Origin: JACDCY01 sp964350145
GTDB lineage: Bacteria; Gemmatimonadota; Gemmatimonadetes; Gemmatimonadales; Gemmatimonadaceae
NCBI GenBank assembly: GCA_964350145.1
Contig: CAYGJL010000035.1
Location: 1-29,326 of the forward strand
Direction of reading: 5' to 3'
DNA length: 29,326 nucleotides
The notes below the pieces were generated by a model that saw only the letters and a list, made by a program, of their open reading frames with translations, was not told where the DNA came from and searched no databases. Position 1 is the first letter of the stretch. Each line of letters begins with the position of its first letter. Of the stretch, positions 1 through 7,556 are shown piece after piece. The translations under genes were made by a program, and so were the position numbers.

Positions 1-380
1 GCCGGCAGCGACACGCCGCTGGCGCAGGTGTCGGCGTACGTCGTGATGCCGGCGAGCAGTCCTTCCGCGATCCCGTACCGCGCGGAATCGAGCAGCATCG
101 CATCGCTGAAAATCTCGTTGCGGCTCGCTCTGAGCTTGTCGATCCAGTCAGGAAACTCCAGCTCCTCCAACGATCCGCGCATCGCGGTGAGCTCGAGGTG
201 CGTGTGCGTGTTGACGAGTCCGGGCAGCAGCAACGCTTCGCCGAAGTCGACCTCCTCGCCGGCAGGCGCGTCTGCGGCGGAGCCGACGTAATCGATGCTG
301 CTTCCGGTCACGCCGAGCACGCCGTCTTCGATCGGCGGACCGCTGACCGGGAGCAGCCAGCGCGCGCGATACCGGATCAC
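1..380 (-). CDS. Metal-dependent amidohydrolase, N-terminal 126 residues (cut by window edge)
   Basis: The frame begins at a GTG (380-378) that overlaps the PBP1A stop as GTGA and runs off the left edge, so only the N-terminal third is visible. The protein opens with a small beta-sandwich-like stretch, followed by LPGLVNTHTHLEL at about residues 58-70. The HTH pair is the first metal-binding HxH of the amidohydrolase superfamily. The wording after it (TAMRGSLEELEFPDWI) resembles the cytosine/chlorohydrolase-like branch that includes 6-amino-6-deoxyfutalosine deaminase of the futalosine menaquinone route. That sub-assignment is inference, because the catalytic His/Glu/Asp residues lie outside the window. 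The overlap with PBP1A suggests co-transcription rather than a shared function. It could also be another nucleobase or triazine-type deaminase. Confidence 0.8.
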   Translation of the reverse strand, partial: MIRYRARWLLPVSGPPIEDGVLGVTGSSIDYVGSAADAPAGEEVDFGEALLLPGLVNTHTHLELTAMRGSLEELEFPDWIDKLRASRNEIFSDAMLLDSARYGIAEGLLAGITTYADTCASGVSLP

Positions 381-2725
381 GGGCGCGTCGGTGGCAGTTC
401 GGGAATGGCCGGACGCCTGCTGGCTGGAACCGTATCGCGCGACGGGCGACGGAACGTGATCGTGTCGCGCGGCTGACCGGCGCGCGGCAGCGGCGCGGAA
501 CCGGGCTGCACCCGCGTTCCGGGATCGGCCGGCCGCACGGGCTGTGGCAGTCGCGGGGCCGGATCGATCGGTACTCCACCGGTCGTGTCGTAGTACGGCG
601 AGTAGATGGCCGGCATGCACTCGCGGGTCGGCTCCGTGCCCGAGATGAAGAATTCCGTGACGATCGGTCCGCCGCCACAGTACGGCGACGCCAATAGCCC
701 CGAGCGCAGATCCACCTCGCGCACGACTATTCCCGGCGGCCGCGGCCAGTCTGGCGGCGCGGGCTTGCGGCGATACACCTCCTGCATGAACGCCGCCCAC
801 GCAGGGGCCGCGAGAATCCCACCCTGCGCGTTCGCCTTGATCTTGCGCGGGCGGTCGTACCCCATCCACACGCCCGCCACGAGATCGGCGGTGTAGCCCA
901 CGAACCAGACGTCCGTGCCATCGTTGGTCGTCCCGGTCTTCCCGCCTGCCGGGCGGCGGAAGCCCGAAGCCCAGACGCCCGAAGCCGTTCCACGCCGCAC
1001 GACGTCCTTCATCATGTCCACCATCAGCCACGCTTCTTCGGCCGTCATCACCTGCGAGTGCGTCGGCGTGGGCTGCCAGAGTATCTCACCGCGCGCGTTC
1101 TCCACCCGCACAATCGCGTTCGGGGTAGCGCGGATCCCCAGGTTCGCGAACGCAGAGTACGCGGAGATCAACTCCAGCGGAAAAACTTCGGCGGAGCCGA
1201 TGTGAATGGAGGGAAACGGCGGGATCGGGCTGGTGATGCCGAAGTTGCGCGCCTCACCAATGACGCGCTCCTCCCCCAGCTCCATTCCGAGGTTGATCGC
1301 AGCGAGGTTGCGCGACATGTACAACCCGCGCCGCATGGGAATCGGCCCCTCGAAGCGCCCGTCGAAGTTGCGCGGAGACCAATCGGCCCCGCCCATGTTG
1401 GCCAGATTGATGGACGTGTCCATGACCATGAACGACGGCGGGCGCCCGTTCTTGATCGCGGTCGCGTACACGAACGGCTTGAACGTCGAGCCGGGCTGCC
1501 GCATCGCCTGCACCGCGCGGTTGAACTTGGAGTCGTCGAAGTCCCGTCCTCCGACCATTGCGCGCACCGCGCCGCTCTGCGCATCCAGCGCGACGAACGC
1601 GCCCTGCAGGTACGGCGAGTTGCCCGGCGTGGTCTCATCGCCGGCGATCTTCCGCGCGATGTACCGTTCGAAGCTCTCCTTGCCGAACGCCCCGAACCGG
1701 CCGCTCTCGATCGCCCCCAGCTGCTGCTCCATCGCCCGCTCCGCCGCCGACTGCATGTCCAGATCGAGCGTCGTGTACACCTTCAGCCCCTGCTCGTACA
1801 GCTGGCGGCCGAACTGGTCGTCGAGCTGCTGCCGGACCCACTCCACGTAGTACGGCGCGATGTCGCCGGACTCGGTGCGCTCCGCCAGCCGGAGCGGGTA
1901 CGCCTTGGCGAGACTCGCGTCCGCGTCACTCACTACTTCCTCTCGGCGCATCAGCTCGATGACCGTGTTCCTGCGCTGGATGGCGCGCTCCGGGTACCGG
2001 CGCGGATTGTACCGGGAGGGAGCTTTCGGCAGCGCGGCCAGCGTCGCCGCCTCGGCGAGATTCAGATCGCGCACGGACTTACCGAAGTAGCGCTGTGACG
2101 CGGTCTCGACGCCGTACGATCCGCTCCCGAGGTCGATCTGATTGAGGTACAGCTCGAGGATCTTCTCCTTGCTGTACCTGGCCTCGATTGCGCGGGAAAC
2201 TTTCCCCTCCTTGATCTTGCGCACCAGCGTCTTCTCGCGCGAGATGGTTTCCGGGAAGATGTTGCGCGCGAGCTGCATCGTGATGGTGGAGAATCCCTGC
2301 CTCCAGCCGCCGCTGATGAGGTTGTAGAACGCGGCTCCGAACACCCGGTACCAGTCGATCCCGGCGTGCGAGTAGAAGCGCTTGTCCTCGGTCACGACGA
2401 ACGCATCCTTCACTACCTGCGGGATCTCGTCGAGTCGCACGAGCGTCCGGCGCTCGAGCCCGATCTCCGCGATGAAGCGGCCGTCCACGGCGTACAGCTT
2501 GGACGTCTGATTCGGCGTGTACTCGTCCAGCTCTTCGATCGCGGGGCACTGGCCGCCGCGGCACACCAGCGCCCACGACGCGTACAGCAGGCCGACCATG
2601 AAGGAAAAGACGAGCGTGGCTCCGAGGGCGGTCGCGCGGACCAGGACGGGGTGGTTCTTCCTGAACGACGCAAACCGTCCGCGGGGCCTTCCCCGCGGCT
2701 GGCCGCGGGGAGCAGGAGGTGACAT
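377..2725 (-). CDS. mrcA: Class A penicillin-binding protein (PBP1A), bifunctional glycosyltransferase/transpeptidase
   Basis: This 782-residue protein polymerises lipid II and cross-links peptidoglycan in the periplasm. A basic, Arg/Pro-rich cytoplasmic N-terminus precedes one membrane segment at about 32-54. The GT51 domain shows EDKRFYSHAGID (catalytic Glu113) and STITMQLARN, then KEKILELYLNQ. The transpeptidase domain has STFK (Ser413), SRN (471-473) and KTGTT (596-600), so both active sites look intact. The C-terminus ends in a Pro-rich tail of about 60 residues. I start at the ATG at 2725 (MSPPAPRG) because a TACATT box ends 6 nt upstream. The frame is open 19 codons further, but that extension would run into tyrS and has no family counterpart. 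It diverges from tyrS across only 43 bp. Confidence 0.95.
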   Translation of the reverse strand: MSPPAPRGQPRGRPRGRFASFRKNHPVLVRATALGATLVFSFMVGLLYASWALVCRGGQCPAIEELDEYTPNQTSKLYAVDGRFIAEIGLERRTLVRLDEIPQVVKDAFVVTEDKRFYSHAGIDWYRVFGAAFYNLISGGWRQGFSTITMQLARNIFPETISREKTLVRKIKEGKVSRAIEARYSKEKILELYLNQIDLGSGSYGVETASQRYFGKSVRDLNLAEAATLAALPKAPSRYNPRRYPERAIQRRNTVIELMRREEVVSDADASLAKAYPLRLAERTESGDIAPYYVEWVRQQLDDQFGRQLYEQGLKVYTTLDLDMQSAAERAMEQQLGAIESGRFGAFGKESFERYIARKIAGDETTPGNSPYLQGAFVALDAQSGAVRAMVGGRDFDDSKFNRAVQAMRQPGSTFKPFVYATAIKNGRPPSFMVMDTSINLANMGGADWSPRNFDGRFEGPIPMRRGLYMSRNLAAINLGMELGEERVIGEARNFGITSPIPPFPSIHIGSAEVFPLELISAYSAFANLGIRATPNAIVRVENARGEILWQPTPTHSQVMTAEEAWLMVDMMKDVVRRGTASGVWASGFRRPAGGKTGTTNDGTDVWFVGYTADLVAGVWMGYDRPRKIKANAQGGILAAPAWAAFMQEVYRRKPAPPDWPRPPGIVVREVDLRSGLLASPYCGGGPIVTEFFISGTEPTRECMPAIYSPYYDTTGGVPIDPAPRLPQPVRPADPGTRVQPGSAPLPRAGQPRDTITFRRPSRDTVPASRRPAIPELPPTRP

Positions 2726-2731
2726 GATCGA

Positions 2732-2737
2732 AATGTA
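2732..2737 (-). promoter_or_regulatory. Putative leaderless -10 box of the PBP1A gene (TACATT)
   Basis: Read on the minus strand, TACATT is followed by six bases and then the ATG at 2725. That spacing puts the expected transcription start at or next to the A of the start codon. No Shine-Dalgarno sequence and no clear -35 hexamer are visible. Confidence 0.5.
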
Positions 2738-2756
2738 CCAACTGCCGCGGGCAACG

Positions 2757-2762
2757 TACCTT
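2757..2762 (+). promoter_or_regulatory. Putative leaderless -10 box of tyrS (TACCTT)
   Basis: TACCTT is followed by exactly six bases and then the ATG at 2769, mirroring the PBP1A box on the opposite strand in the same 43-bp gap. No Shine-Dalgarno sequence is visible. The two promoters would fire back to back, with their -10 elements only about 20 bp apart. Confidence 0.5.
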
Positions 2763-2768
2763 TGTCGC

Positions 2769-4034
2769 ATGACCACTGGCACCGAACTGACCGAAGAGCT
2801 GGCGTGGCGCGGGTTGCTGTATCAGCAGACGGACGGCGCCGAGAGGGCGCTGGCCGCGGGCAGCGTCTCGGGTTACGCCGGCTTCGACCCGACGGCGTCG
2901 AGCCTGCACGTCGGCAGTCTCGTGCCGATCATGGGACTGGTGCACCTCCAGCGAACCGGTCACAAGCCGGTCGCGCTCGTCGGCGGCGGCACGGCGCTGA
3001 TCGGCGATCCCAGCGGTAAGGCCAGCGAGCGGCAACTGCTCGACGAGGAGACCGTGCGCGCGAACGGCGCGGCGATCCTGACGCAGCTCGAGCACTTCCT
3101 CGATTTCTCCGGTCCATACGCCGCAGTCTCCGCGGACAACTCGGAGTGGCTGCGCGGGCTCGACCTGCTCGACTTCCTGCGGGAGACGGGCAAGCACTTC
3201 ACGGTCAACTACATGCTGGCCAAGGAATCGGTGAAGGCGCGGATCGAGACCGGCATCTCGTTCACCGAGTTCGCGTACATGCTGCTCCAGGCCTACGATT
3301 TTCTCGAGCTGTACCGCCGGCGCGGAGTCACGCTCCAGCTCGGCGGGAGCGATCAGTGGGGGAACATCACGGCCGGGATCGAGTTGATCAGGCGCGCCGA
3401 GGGCGCGGAAGCGCACGGAATCACCCTCCCTCTCGTCGCGACCGCCTCAGGCACCAAGTTCGGCAAGACCGAAGCGGGAACTGTGTGGCTCGACGCGTCG
3501 CGCACGAGCCCGTACCAGTTCTACCAGTTCTGGATCAACACCGAGGACCGCGACTCGGCCTCGTACCTGCGGATGTTCACGCTCCTGTCGCGCGCGGAGA
3601 TCGAGGAGCTGGAATCACAGATGCAGGCTCACCCCGAGAAGCGCGAAGCGCAGCGCGCGCTGGCCACTGAGGTCACGACGCGCGTGCACGGCGTGGAAGC
3701 CGCCAGGATCGCCGAAGAAGTCTCCTCGGTGCTGTTCGGCAAGCGGGACGCTACCGAGCTGTCGCTGCCTGTAATCGAGGCCCTGTCGCGGGAGATCCCC
3801 TTCTCGGAGATCGCGCCGAGCGACGCAGGGTCGCTCGCTGACGTCGTCGCGCGAACGGGATTGGCACCTTCGAAAGGCGCGGCCCGACGGCTGCTCGATC
3901 AGGGCGGCGTGTACGTCAACGGAGCGCGAGCAACGGCGGATCTCGATCTCTCCTCGGTGACTCCTCTGCCCGGCAACCACGTGCTGCTGCGAAAGGGAGG
4001 CAGGCAGTACGCTCTGCTCAGGCTCCGCTCGTAG
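2769..4034 (+). CDS. tyrS: Tyrosyl-tRNA synthetase (TyrS)
   Basis: This class I synthetase of 421 residues charges tRNA-Tyr, the usual length for the bacterial TyrRS. The HIGH-type motif reads HVGS at 47-50 in the context FDPTASSLHVGS. The tyrosine-binding and specificity region contains GGSDQWGNI (192-200). The KMSKS equivalent is KFGKT at 230-234, close to the KFGKS of the TyrS1 type. The C-terminal ~70 residues (GLAPSKGAARRLLDQGG onwards) form an S4 RNA-binding domain. The start at 2769 gives MTTGTELTEELAWRGL, the expected N-terminus. The longer open frame upstream overlaps PBP1A antisense and is not coding. Its 3' end overlaps the convergent GNAT gene by 17 bp. Confidence 0.97.
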   Translation: MTTGTELTEELAWRGLLYQQTDGAERALAAGSVSGYAGFDPTASSLHVGSLVPIMGLVHLQRTGHKPVALVGGGTALIGDPSGKASERQLLDEETVRANGAAILTQLEHFLDFSGPYAAVSADNSEWLRGLDLLDFLRETGKHFTVNYMLAKESVKARIETGISFTEFAYMLLQAYDFLELYRRRGVTLQLGGSDQWGNITAGIELIRRAEGAEAHGITLPLVATASGTKFGKTEAGTVWLDASRTSPYQFYQFWINTEDRDSASYLRMFTLLSRAEIEELESQMQAHPEKREAQRALATEVTTRVHGVEAARIAEEVSSVLFGKRDATELSLPVIEALSREIPFSEIAPSDAGSLADVVARTGLAPSKGAARRLLDQGGVYVNGARATADLDLSSVTPLPGNHVLLRKGGRQYALLRLRS

Positions 4035-4518
4035 TCCCCGTCGCCATTCGTTGCAAGCCGGCGCCGGTTAGCCGGTACGTCAGCCACCCACTCAGCGGCT
4101 CTGCCCCGATCGCGTCGTAAACTCGGATCGCGGACTCGTTCCAGCGGAGCACCGACCACTCCATCCTGCCGTATCCGCGCTCGACCGCGATCGAAGCCAG
4201 CCTCGAGAGTAACAACTTTCCGATTCCGCGGCCGCGCAGATGCTCCCGCACGTACAAGTCCTCGAGATACATCCCGCGCCGGCTCAGGTGCGTCGAGTAG
4301 TTCTCGAAGTACAACGCGAACCCGGCGGGCTCGTCGCCGATGAAAGCGAGCACCACTTCAGCGGCCGGATTCGCGCCGAACAGGTTCTCGCCGACCGACG
4401 CGTCGTCCGCCACGCACGTGTGCGCAAGCTTCTCGTACTCGGCCAGCTCGTGAATGAGCTGCGTGATCAGAGGAACGTCTTCTCGTCGGGCGGGACGCAG
4501 GTGCGTGGCGGCCGTCAT
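4018..4518 (-). CDS. GNAT family N-acetyltransferase (diamine/spermidine acetyltransferase-like)
   Basis: A 166-residue single GNAT domain that transfers acetyl from acetyl-CoA to an amine. The acetyl-CoA pyrophosphate loop (motif A) is RGRGIGK at 95-101, preceded by MYLEDLYVRE. The segment EWSVLRWNESAIRVYDAIGA follows, with Tyr134 in the position of the general acid of spermidine/spermine acetyltransferases. The overall wording is that of the SSAT-like subfamily, but the substrate cannot be read from the sequence. The ATG at 4518 overlaps the stop of the upstream dehydrogenase-like gene as ATGA, which fixes the start. It is the last gene of the minus-strand operon. Confidence 0.9.
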   Translation of the reverse strand: MTAATHLRPARREDVPLITQLIHELAEYEKLAHTCVADDASVGENLFGANPAAEVVLAFIGDEPAGFALYFENYSTHLSRRGMYLEDLYVREHLRGRGIGKLLLSRLASIAVERGYGRMEWSVLRWNESAIRVYDAIGAEPLSGWLTYRLTGAGLQRMATGTTSGA

Positions 4519-5684
4519 GGCGCCGCGATGAGCTTGCCGACCGTTCCGCTGTGCGAGATCACGTACAGCTCCCGATACCGATCCTCGCCGAACGAAGTGA
4601 TCGTGCCTCCGACTCCGGCCGCCCATTCACGCACGTCGGTCGCGGCTCCGTTTACAAGACGGAAGCTTCTCAGGCCTCCCTTGCAATAATCGGAAAAGAA
4701 GTACAGTCCCACGACCTGCGGGATCGCGCTTCCCCGGTACGCGAAGCCGCCCGTGACCGCGCATGTGCCGCCGCCCGTATCATACTCATGCACCGGCAGC
4801 GTCAGGCCGGACTTGTCGCACAGCAGCATGGGACTGAAGCAATCCGATCCTTCGGTGATTCTCCAACCGTAATTCACGCCTGCCTGAGCGCTCGCTACCG
4901 CGTTGATCTCCTCCTTTCGATTCTGCCCCACATCCCCGATGTACAGGACGTTGTCGACGCGATCGAATGAAAACCGCCAGGGGTTTCGCAGGCCGTACGC
5001 CCAGATCTCCGGCCGGACGTTGGCGGTGTTCACGAACGGATTGGACGAAGGGACCGTATACGGCGCGGAGCTCGCGGGATTCACGTCAATTCGCAGCATC
5101 TTCCCGAGGAGCACGCTGCGATTCTGCGCGTTGTTCGGTGGATCGCCCCCCGAGCCTCCGTCACCGGTGCCGATGTACAGAAATCCGTCAGGCCCGAAGG
5201 CGAGCTGGCCACCGTTGTGATTGGAGTTGGTCGGATGCGGAATGTTGAGAATCGGTCGCGCCGATGCTGGGTCGGCAACGTTCGGTGATGATTGCAGCGT
5301 GGTGTATCGTTCGATCTGGATGTCGCCGCTGTTGTCCGTGTAATACACGAAGAAGTGCCGGTTGGTCGAGTAGGAAGGATGGAAGGCGACGCTCAGCAAA
5401 CCCTGTTCTCCGCCGCCCAACACTTTCGCGTCGATGTCGAGAAACGGCGTCTGCACGAGCGCGCCGTTCTGGACGATGCGGATGCGTCCAGGCTGCTCCA
5501 CGATGAACAACCGGTCGTCGTTCGGCGGAGATGCCAGATGCACCGGCGAGCTCAGGTTGCTCGCGATCGGCTGGAGCGCGAGATCCACCTTCGGTGTAAT
5601 GATCACAGGCTCGCCCGGCCCGCCGTTTCCATCACAGCTCAGCGCCAGCAACAGCGCGGCAATCTTCATCGCGGCATTCCTCAT
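4515..5684 (-). CDS. PQQ-type glucose/sorbosone dehydrogenase-like lipoprotein
   Basis: A 389-residue exported beta-propeller of the GSDH family, related to soluble PQQ glucose dehydrogenase and aldose sugar dehydrogenases. The N-terminus MRNAAMKIAALLLALSC ends in a plausible though imperfect lipobox (Cys17), and a Gly/Pro-rich linker follows. Family landmarks are GEQGLLSVAFHPSY (92-105), NSNHNGGQLAFGPDGFLYIG (His156 in the position of the catalytic base), the Gly-rich GTGDGGSGG, RNPWRFSFD, GDVGQNRKEEIN and NYGWRITEG. Cofactor use and substrate are inferred from the family; some members bind no PQQ. The ATG at 5684 overlaps the permease stop (ATGA) and an in-frame ATG lies at 5669. No PQQ synthesis genes are in view. 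Confidence 0.88.
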   Translation of the reverse strand: MRNAAMKIAALLLALSCDGNGGPGEPVIITPKVDLALQPIASNLSSPVHLASPPNDDRLFIVEQPGRIRIVQNGALVQTPFLDIDAKVLGGGEQGLLSVAFHPSYSTNRHFFVYYTDNSGDIQIERYTTLQSSPNVADPASARPILNIPHPTNSNHNGGQLAFGPDGFLYIGTGDGGSGGDPPNNAQNRSVLLGKMLRIDVNPASSAPYTVPSSNPFVNTANVRPEIWAYGLRNPWRFSFDRVDNVLYIGDVGQNRKEEINAVASAQAGVNYGWRITEGSDCFSPMLLCDKSGLTLPVHEYDTGGGTCAVTGGFAYRGSAIPQVVGLYFFSDYCKGGLRSFRLVNGAATDVREWAAGVGGTITSFGEDRYRELYVISHSGTVGKLIAAP

Positions 5685-6622
5685 GGCATGGTCCCCGGCT
5701 GAGGTGCGGCGGACGCCGCCAGCTCTGCCTCGTGGGGCATCTCCGTGTCCCCTGGCATCTCCGTGGCCTTCGGCATCTTGCTCTCCACGTAGCGCGGGTC
5801 GAGCGCGTCGCGCAAGGCATCTCCCAGCAAGTTGAATCCCAGCACCGAGGCGCCGATCGCCACGCCGGGAAACACCGATGTCCACGGCGCGCGGCGCAGC
5901 TGATCCAGATCGCGGCCGTCGGCGATCATGGATCCCCAACTGGGCGTCGGCGGCTGCACGCCGAGCCCGAGAAACGACAGCGCCGCCTCCGCCATGATCG
6001 CGCCCGCCACGCCGAGCGTCGCCGCTATCACCACCGGAGCGATGACGTTCGGCAGCACGTGTTTGACGATGATCGTGCTGTCCTTCGCGCCGAGAGCGCG
6101 GATGGCCTGGACGTACTCGAGCTGCCTGACGACGAGCACCTGGCCGCGCACGAGCCGGGCCATTCCGGCCCAGCCCACCACACCGATCGTCGCGAACACC
6201 ACGACCATGGACGGCTGCAGCGCCGCGACCATCGCGATCAGGAGGAGTAGCGTCGGAAAGGCGAGCGTCACGTCGGCGAGCCGCATGACCAGCTCGTCGA
6301 TCCAGCCACCGTAATAGCCCGCGATGAGGCCCAGCTGCACACCGAGGAAGAGCGCGATGCCCTGCGAGATCACGCCCACCGCTATGGATACGCGCGCGCC
6401 GTACACCAGCCGCGCCCAGATGTCGCGCCCCTGAATGTCCGTGCCCATCCAGTGCTCGGCCGACGGACTCTCGAGCATGCGCGCGAGATCGATTCCGACG
6501 GGATCGTGCAGCGCGAGCAGCGGGGCGAAGATCGCCGCGCCGATTATCAGCGTGACGATCACCAGACCGATCTGCGCGCGCCGGTCGCGCAGCAGTCGCT
6601 TCCGCTGTTTGGGATCTAGCAA
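5681..6622 (-). CDS. ABC transporter permease, DppC/OppC type (dipeptide/oligopeptide/nickel family)
   Basis: An inner-membrane permease of 313 residues if started at the TTG at 6622. An N-terminal RRLLRDRRAQ-like stretch (KRLLRDRRAQ) and a first membrane helix precede GTDIQGRDIWARLVYGARVS, the OppC_N to BPD_transp_1 junction. The EAA loop that contacts the ATPase reads EYVQAIRALGAKDSTIIVKHVLPN. PSWGSMIADGRD and LGDALRDALDPR are the usual C-terminal marks. After the last helix there is an unusual tail with three MPxxx hexapeptides. DppB, the solute-binding protein and the ATPases are all missing from this window, which is odd for the family. The start codon is uncertain: the ATG that overlaps the previous stop (6630) is out of frame. 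Confidence 0.88.
   Translation of the reverse strand: MLDPKQRKRLLRDRRAQIGLVIVTLIIGAAIFAPLLALHDPVGIDLARMLESPSAEHWMGTDIQGRDIWARLVYGARVSIAVGVISQGIALFLGVQLGLIAGYYGGWIDELVMRLADVTLAFPTLLLLIAMVAALQPSMVVVFATIGVVGWAGMARLVRGQVLVVRQLEYVQAIRALGAKDSTIIVKHVLPNVIAPVVIAATLGVAGAIMAEAALSFLGLGVQPPTPSWGSMIADGRDLDQLRRAPWTSVFPGVAIGASVLGFNLLGDALRDALDPRYVESKMPKATEMPGDTEMPHEAELAASAAPQPGTMP
5726..5779 (-). repeat. Three tandem hexapeptide repeats in the permease C-terminal tail
   Basis: Reading the permease frame, the tail runs KMPKAT, EMPGDT, EMPHEA, three consecutive 18-bp units. The two clearest share the 12-bp word GGCATCTCCGTG on the plus strand (5736-5747 and 5754-5765). Such a tail is not part of the DppC family core. 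It probably arose by local slippage. Confidence 0.7.
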
Positions 6623-6626
6623 GGCG

Positions 6627-7556
6627 TCATCCCGGCTCCGCCGCCGGATCGCGCAGCTCCGGCGGAGTGTCGGGCGGCTGCCTGCGCCACCTGCGATGCT
6701 GCCAGAAGTACTGGTCCGGCGCGCGCCGCACCCACTTCTCCAGGACCCGGGTGAAGCGCAGCACCACCCCGTCCACGTCCCGCTCGCGATCCCCGGAGTC
6801 CACCACCGGGATCTCCTCGAAGCCGACGAGGTAGCTACCGTCGGGTTTGCGCAGCGCCGCGACGAAGATGACCGGCGCGGCGAACCGCAGCGCGAATACG
6901 GCCGCGCCACGCGGCGTCTTCGCGGGTCGGCCGAAGAACGGCACGAACGTGGACGCGAGGCCGCGCACGCCCTGGTCCGCGACGAAGCCAACGGCCCGCC
7001 CCTCTCTCAGCGCCCGCGGCGTGTGCCGTACCGCCTGCGCGTCATACACGACATTCACTCCCAGCTGCTCCCGCGTTTGATTCAGATATCTGTCGAAGAA
7101 TGGATTCCCCATCTTGCGGACGATCACGTCGAACGGCACGCCTCGGGCCGCGATGTACGCCGCGGCCAGCTCCCAGTTTCCCAGGTGGCCGGCGACGATG
7201 ACGATGCCCCGGCCCGCGGCGTGCGCCCGCTCGACCAGGTCCCAGTTCTCGACCTCGCTGACCAGTCGCAATACACCTGCCTGGCCGAGGCCCGGGAGCA
7301 GCGCGGTCTCGATCGCGGACCGGCCGAGGTGCTTGTATGAGCGTCTGGCCAGCTCCGTCACCTGTTCGGGCCGCAATTCAGGGAACGCGGCGGCGATCTG
7401 CCGCTCGACCACGCGCCTGCGCACGCCGAGTGGCCGGTACCCCATGGCGCCTACGCCGGCGCCGATCCGGCCGGCCCGGTCCCAGGGGACCGCGCCGAGC
7501 ACCCGCACGAGCCCGCGCAGCGCGCCATACTCCGCGCGATGTTGCAGTTTTTTCAT
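6627..7556 (-). CDS. LpxL/HtrB-like lysophospholipid (lipid A) acyltransferase
   Basis: A 309-residue member of the bacterial lipid A biosynthesis acyltransferase family, which transfers an acyl chain to a lipid A precursor or related glycolipid at the inner membrane. The active-site motif is HLGNWE (His124...Glu129) in VIVAGHLGNWELAAAY, the H-x4-E/D signature of the family. DQGVRGLASTFVPFFGRPAKTPRGAAVFAL supplies the later conserved block. QYFWQHRRWRRQPPD near the C-terminus matches the WxHRRW ending of LpxL proteins. The ATG at 7556 overlaps the previous glycosyltransferase stop as ATGA. Position next to an MsbA-like exporter and glycosyltransferases supports a role in outer-membrane glycolipid assembly. 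The exact acceptor is unknown. Confidence 0.9.
   Translation of the reverse strand: MKKLQHRAEYGALRGLVRVLGAVPWDRAGRIGAGVGAMGYRPLGVRRRVVERQIAAAFPELRPEQVTELARRSYKHLGRSAIETALLPGLGQAGVLRLVSEVENWDLVERAHAAGRGIVIVAGHLGNWELAAAYIAARGVPFDVIVRKMGNPFFDRYLNQTREQLGVNVVYDAQAVRHTPRALREGRAVGFVADQGVRGLASTFVPFFGRPAKTPRGAAVFALRFAAPVIFVAALRKPDGSYLVGFEEIPVVDSGDRERDVDGVVLRFTRVLEKWVRRAPDQYFWQHRRWRRQPPDTPPELRDPAAEPG

Noticed and set aside
1058..2098. Long plus-strand open frame of over 300 codons opposite PBP1A.
   Set aside because: It is Arg/Ala-rich antisense shadow typical of high-G+C DNA, with no recognisable domain.
2726..2782. Longer PBP1A start 19 codons upstream.
   Set aside because: It would overlap the tyrS start codon, has no family conservation, and the TACATT box favours 2725.
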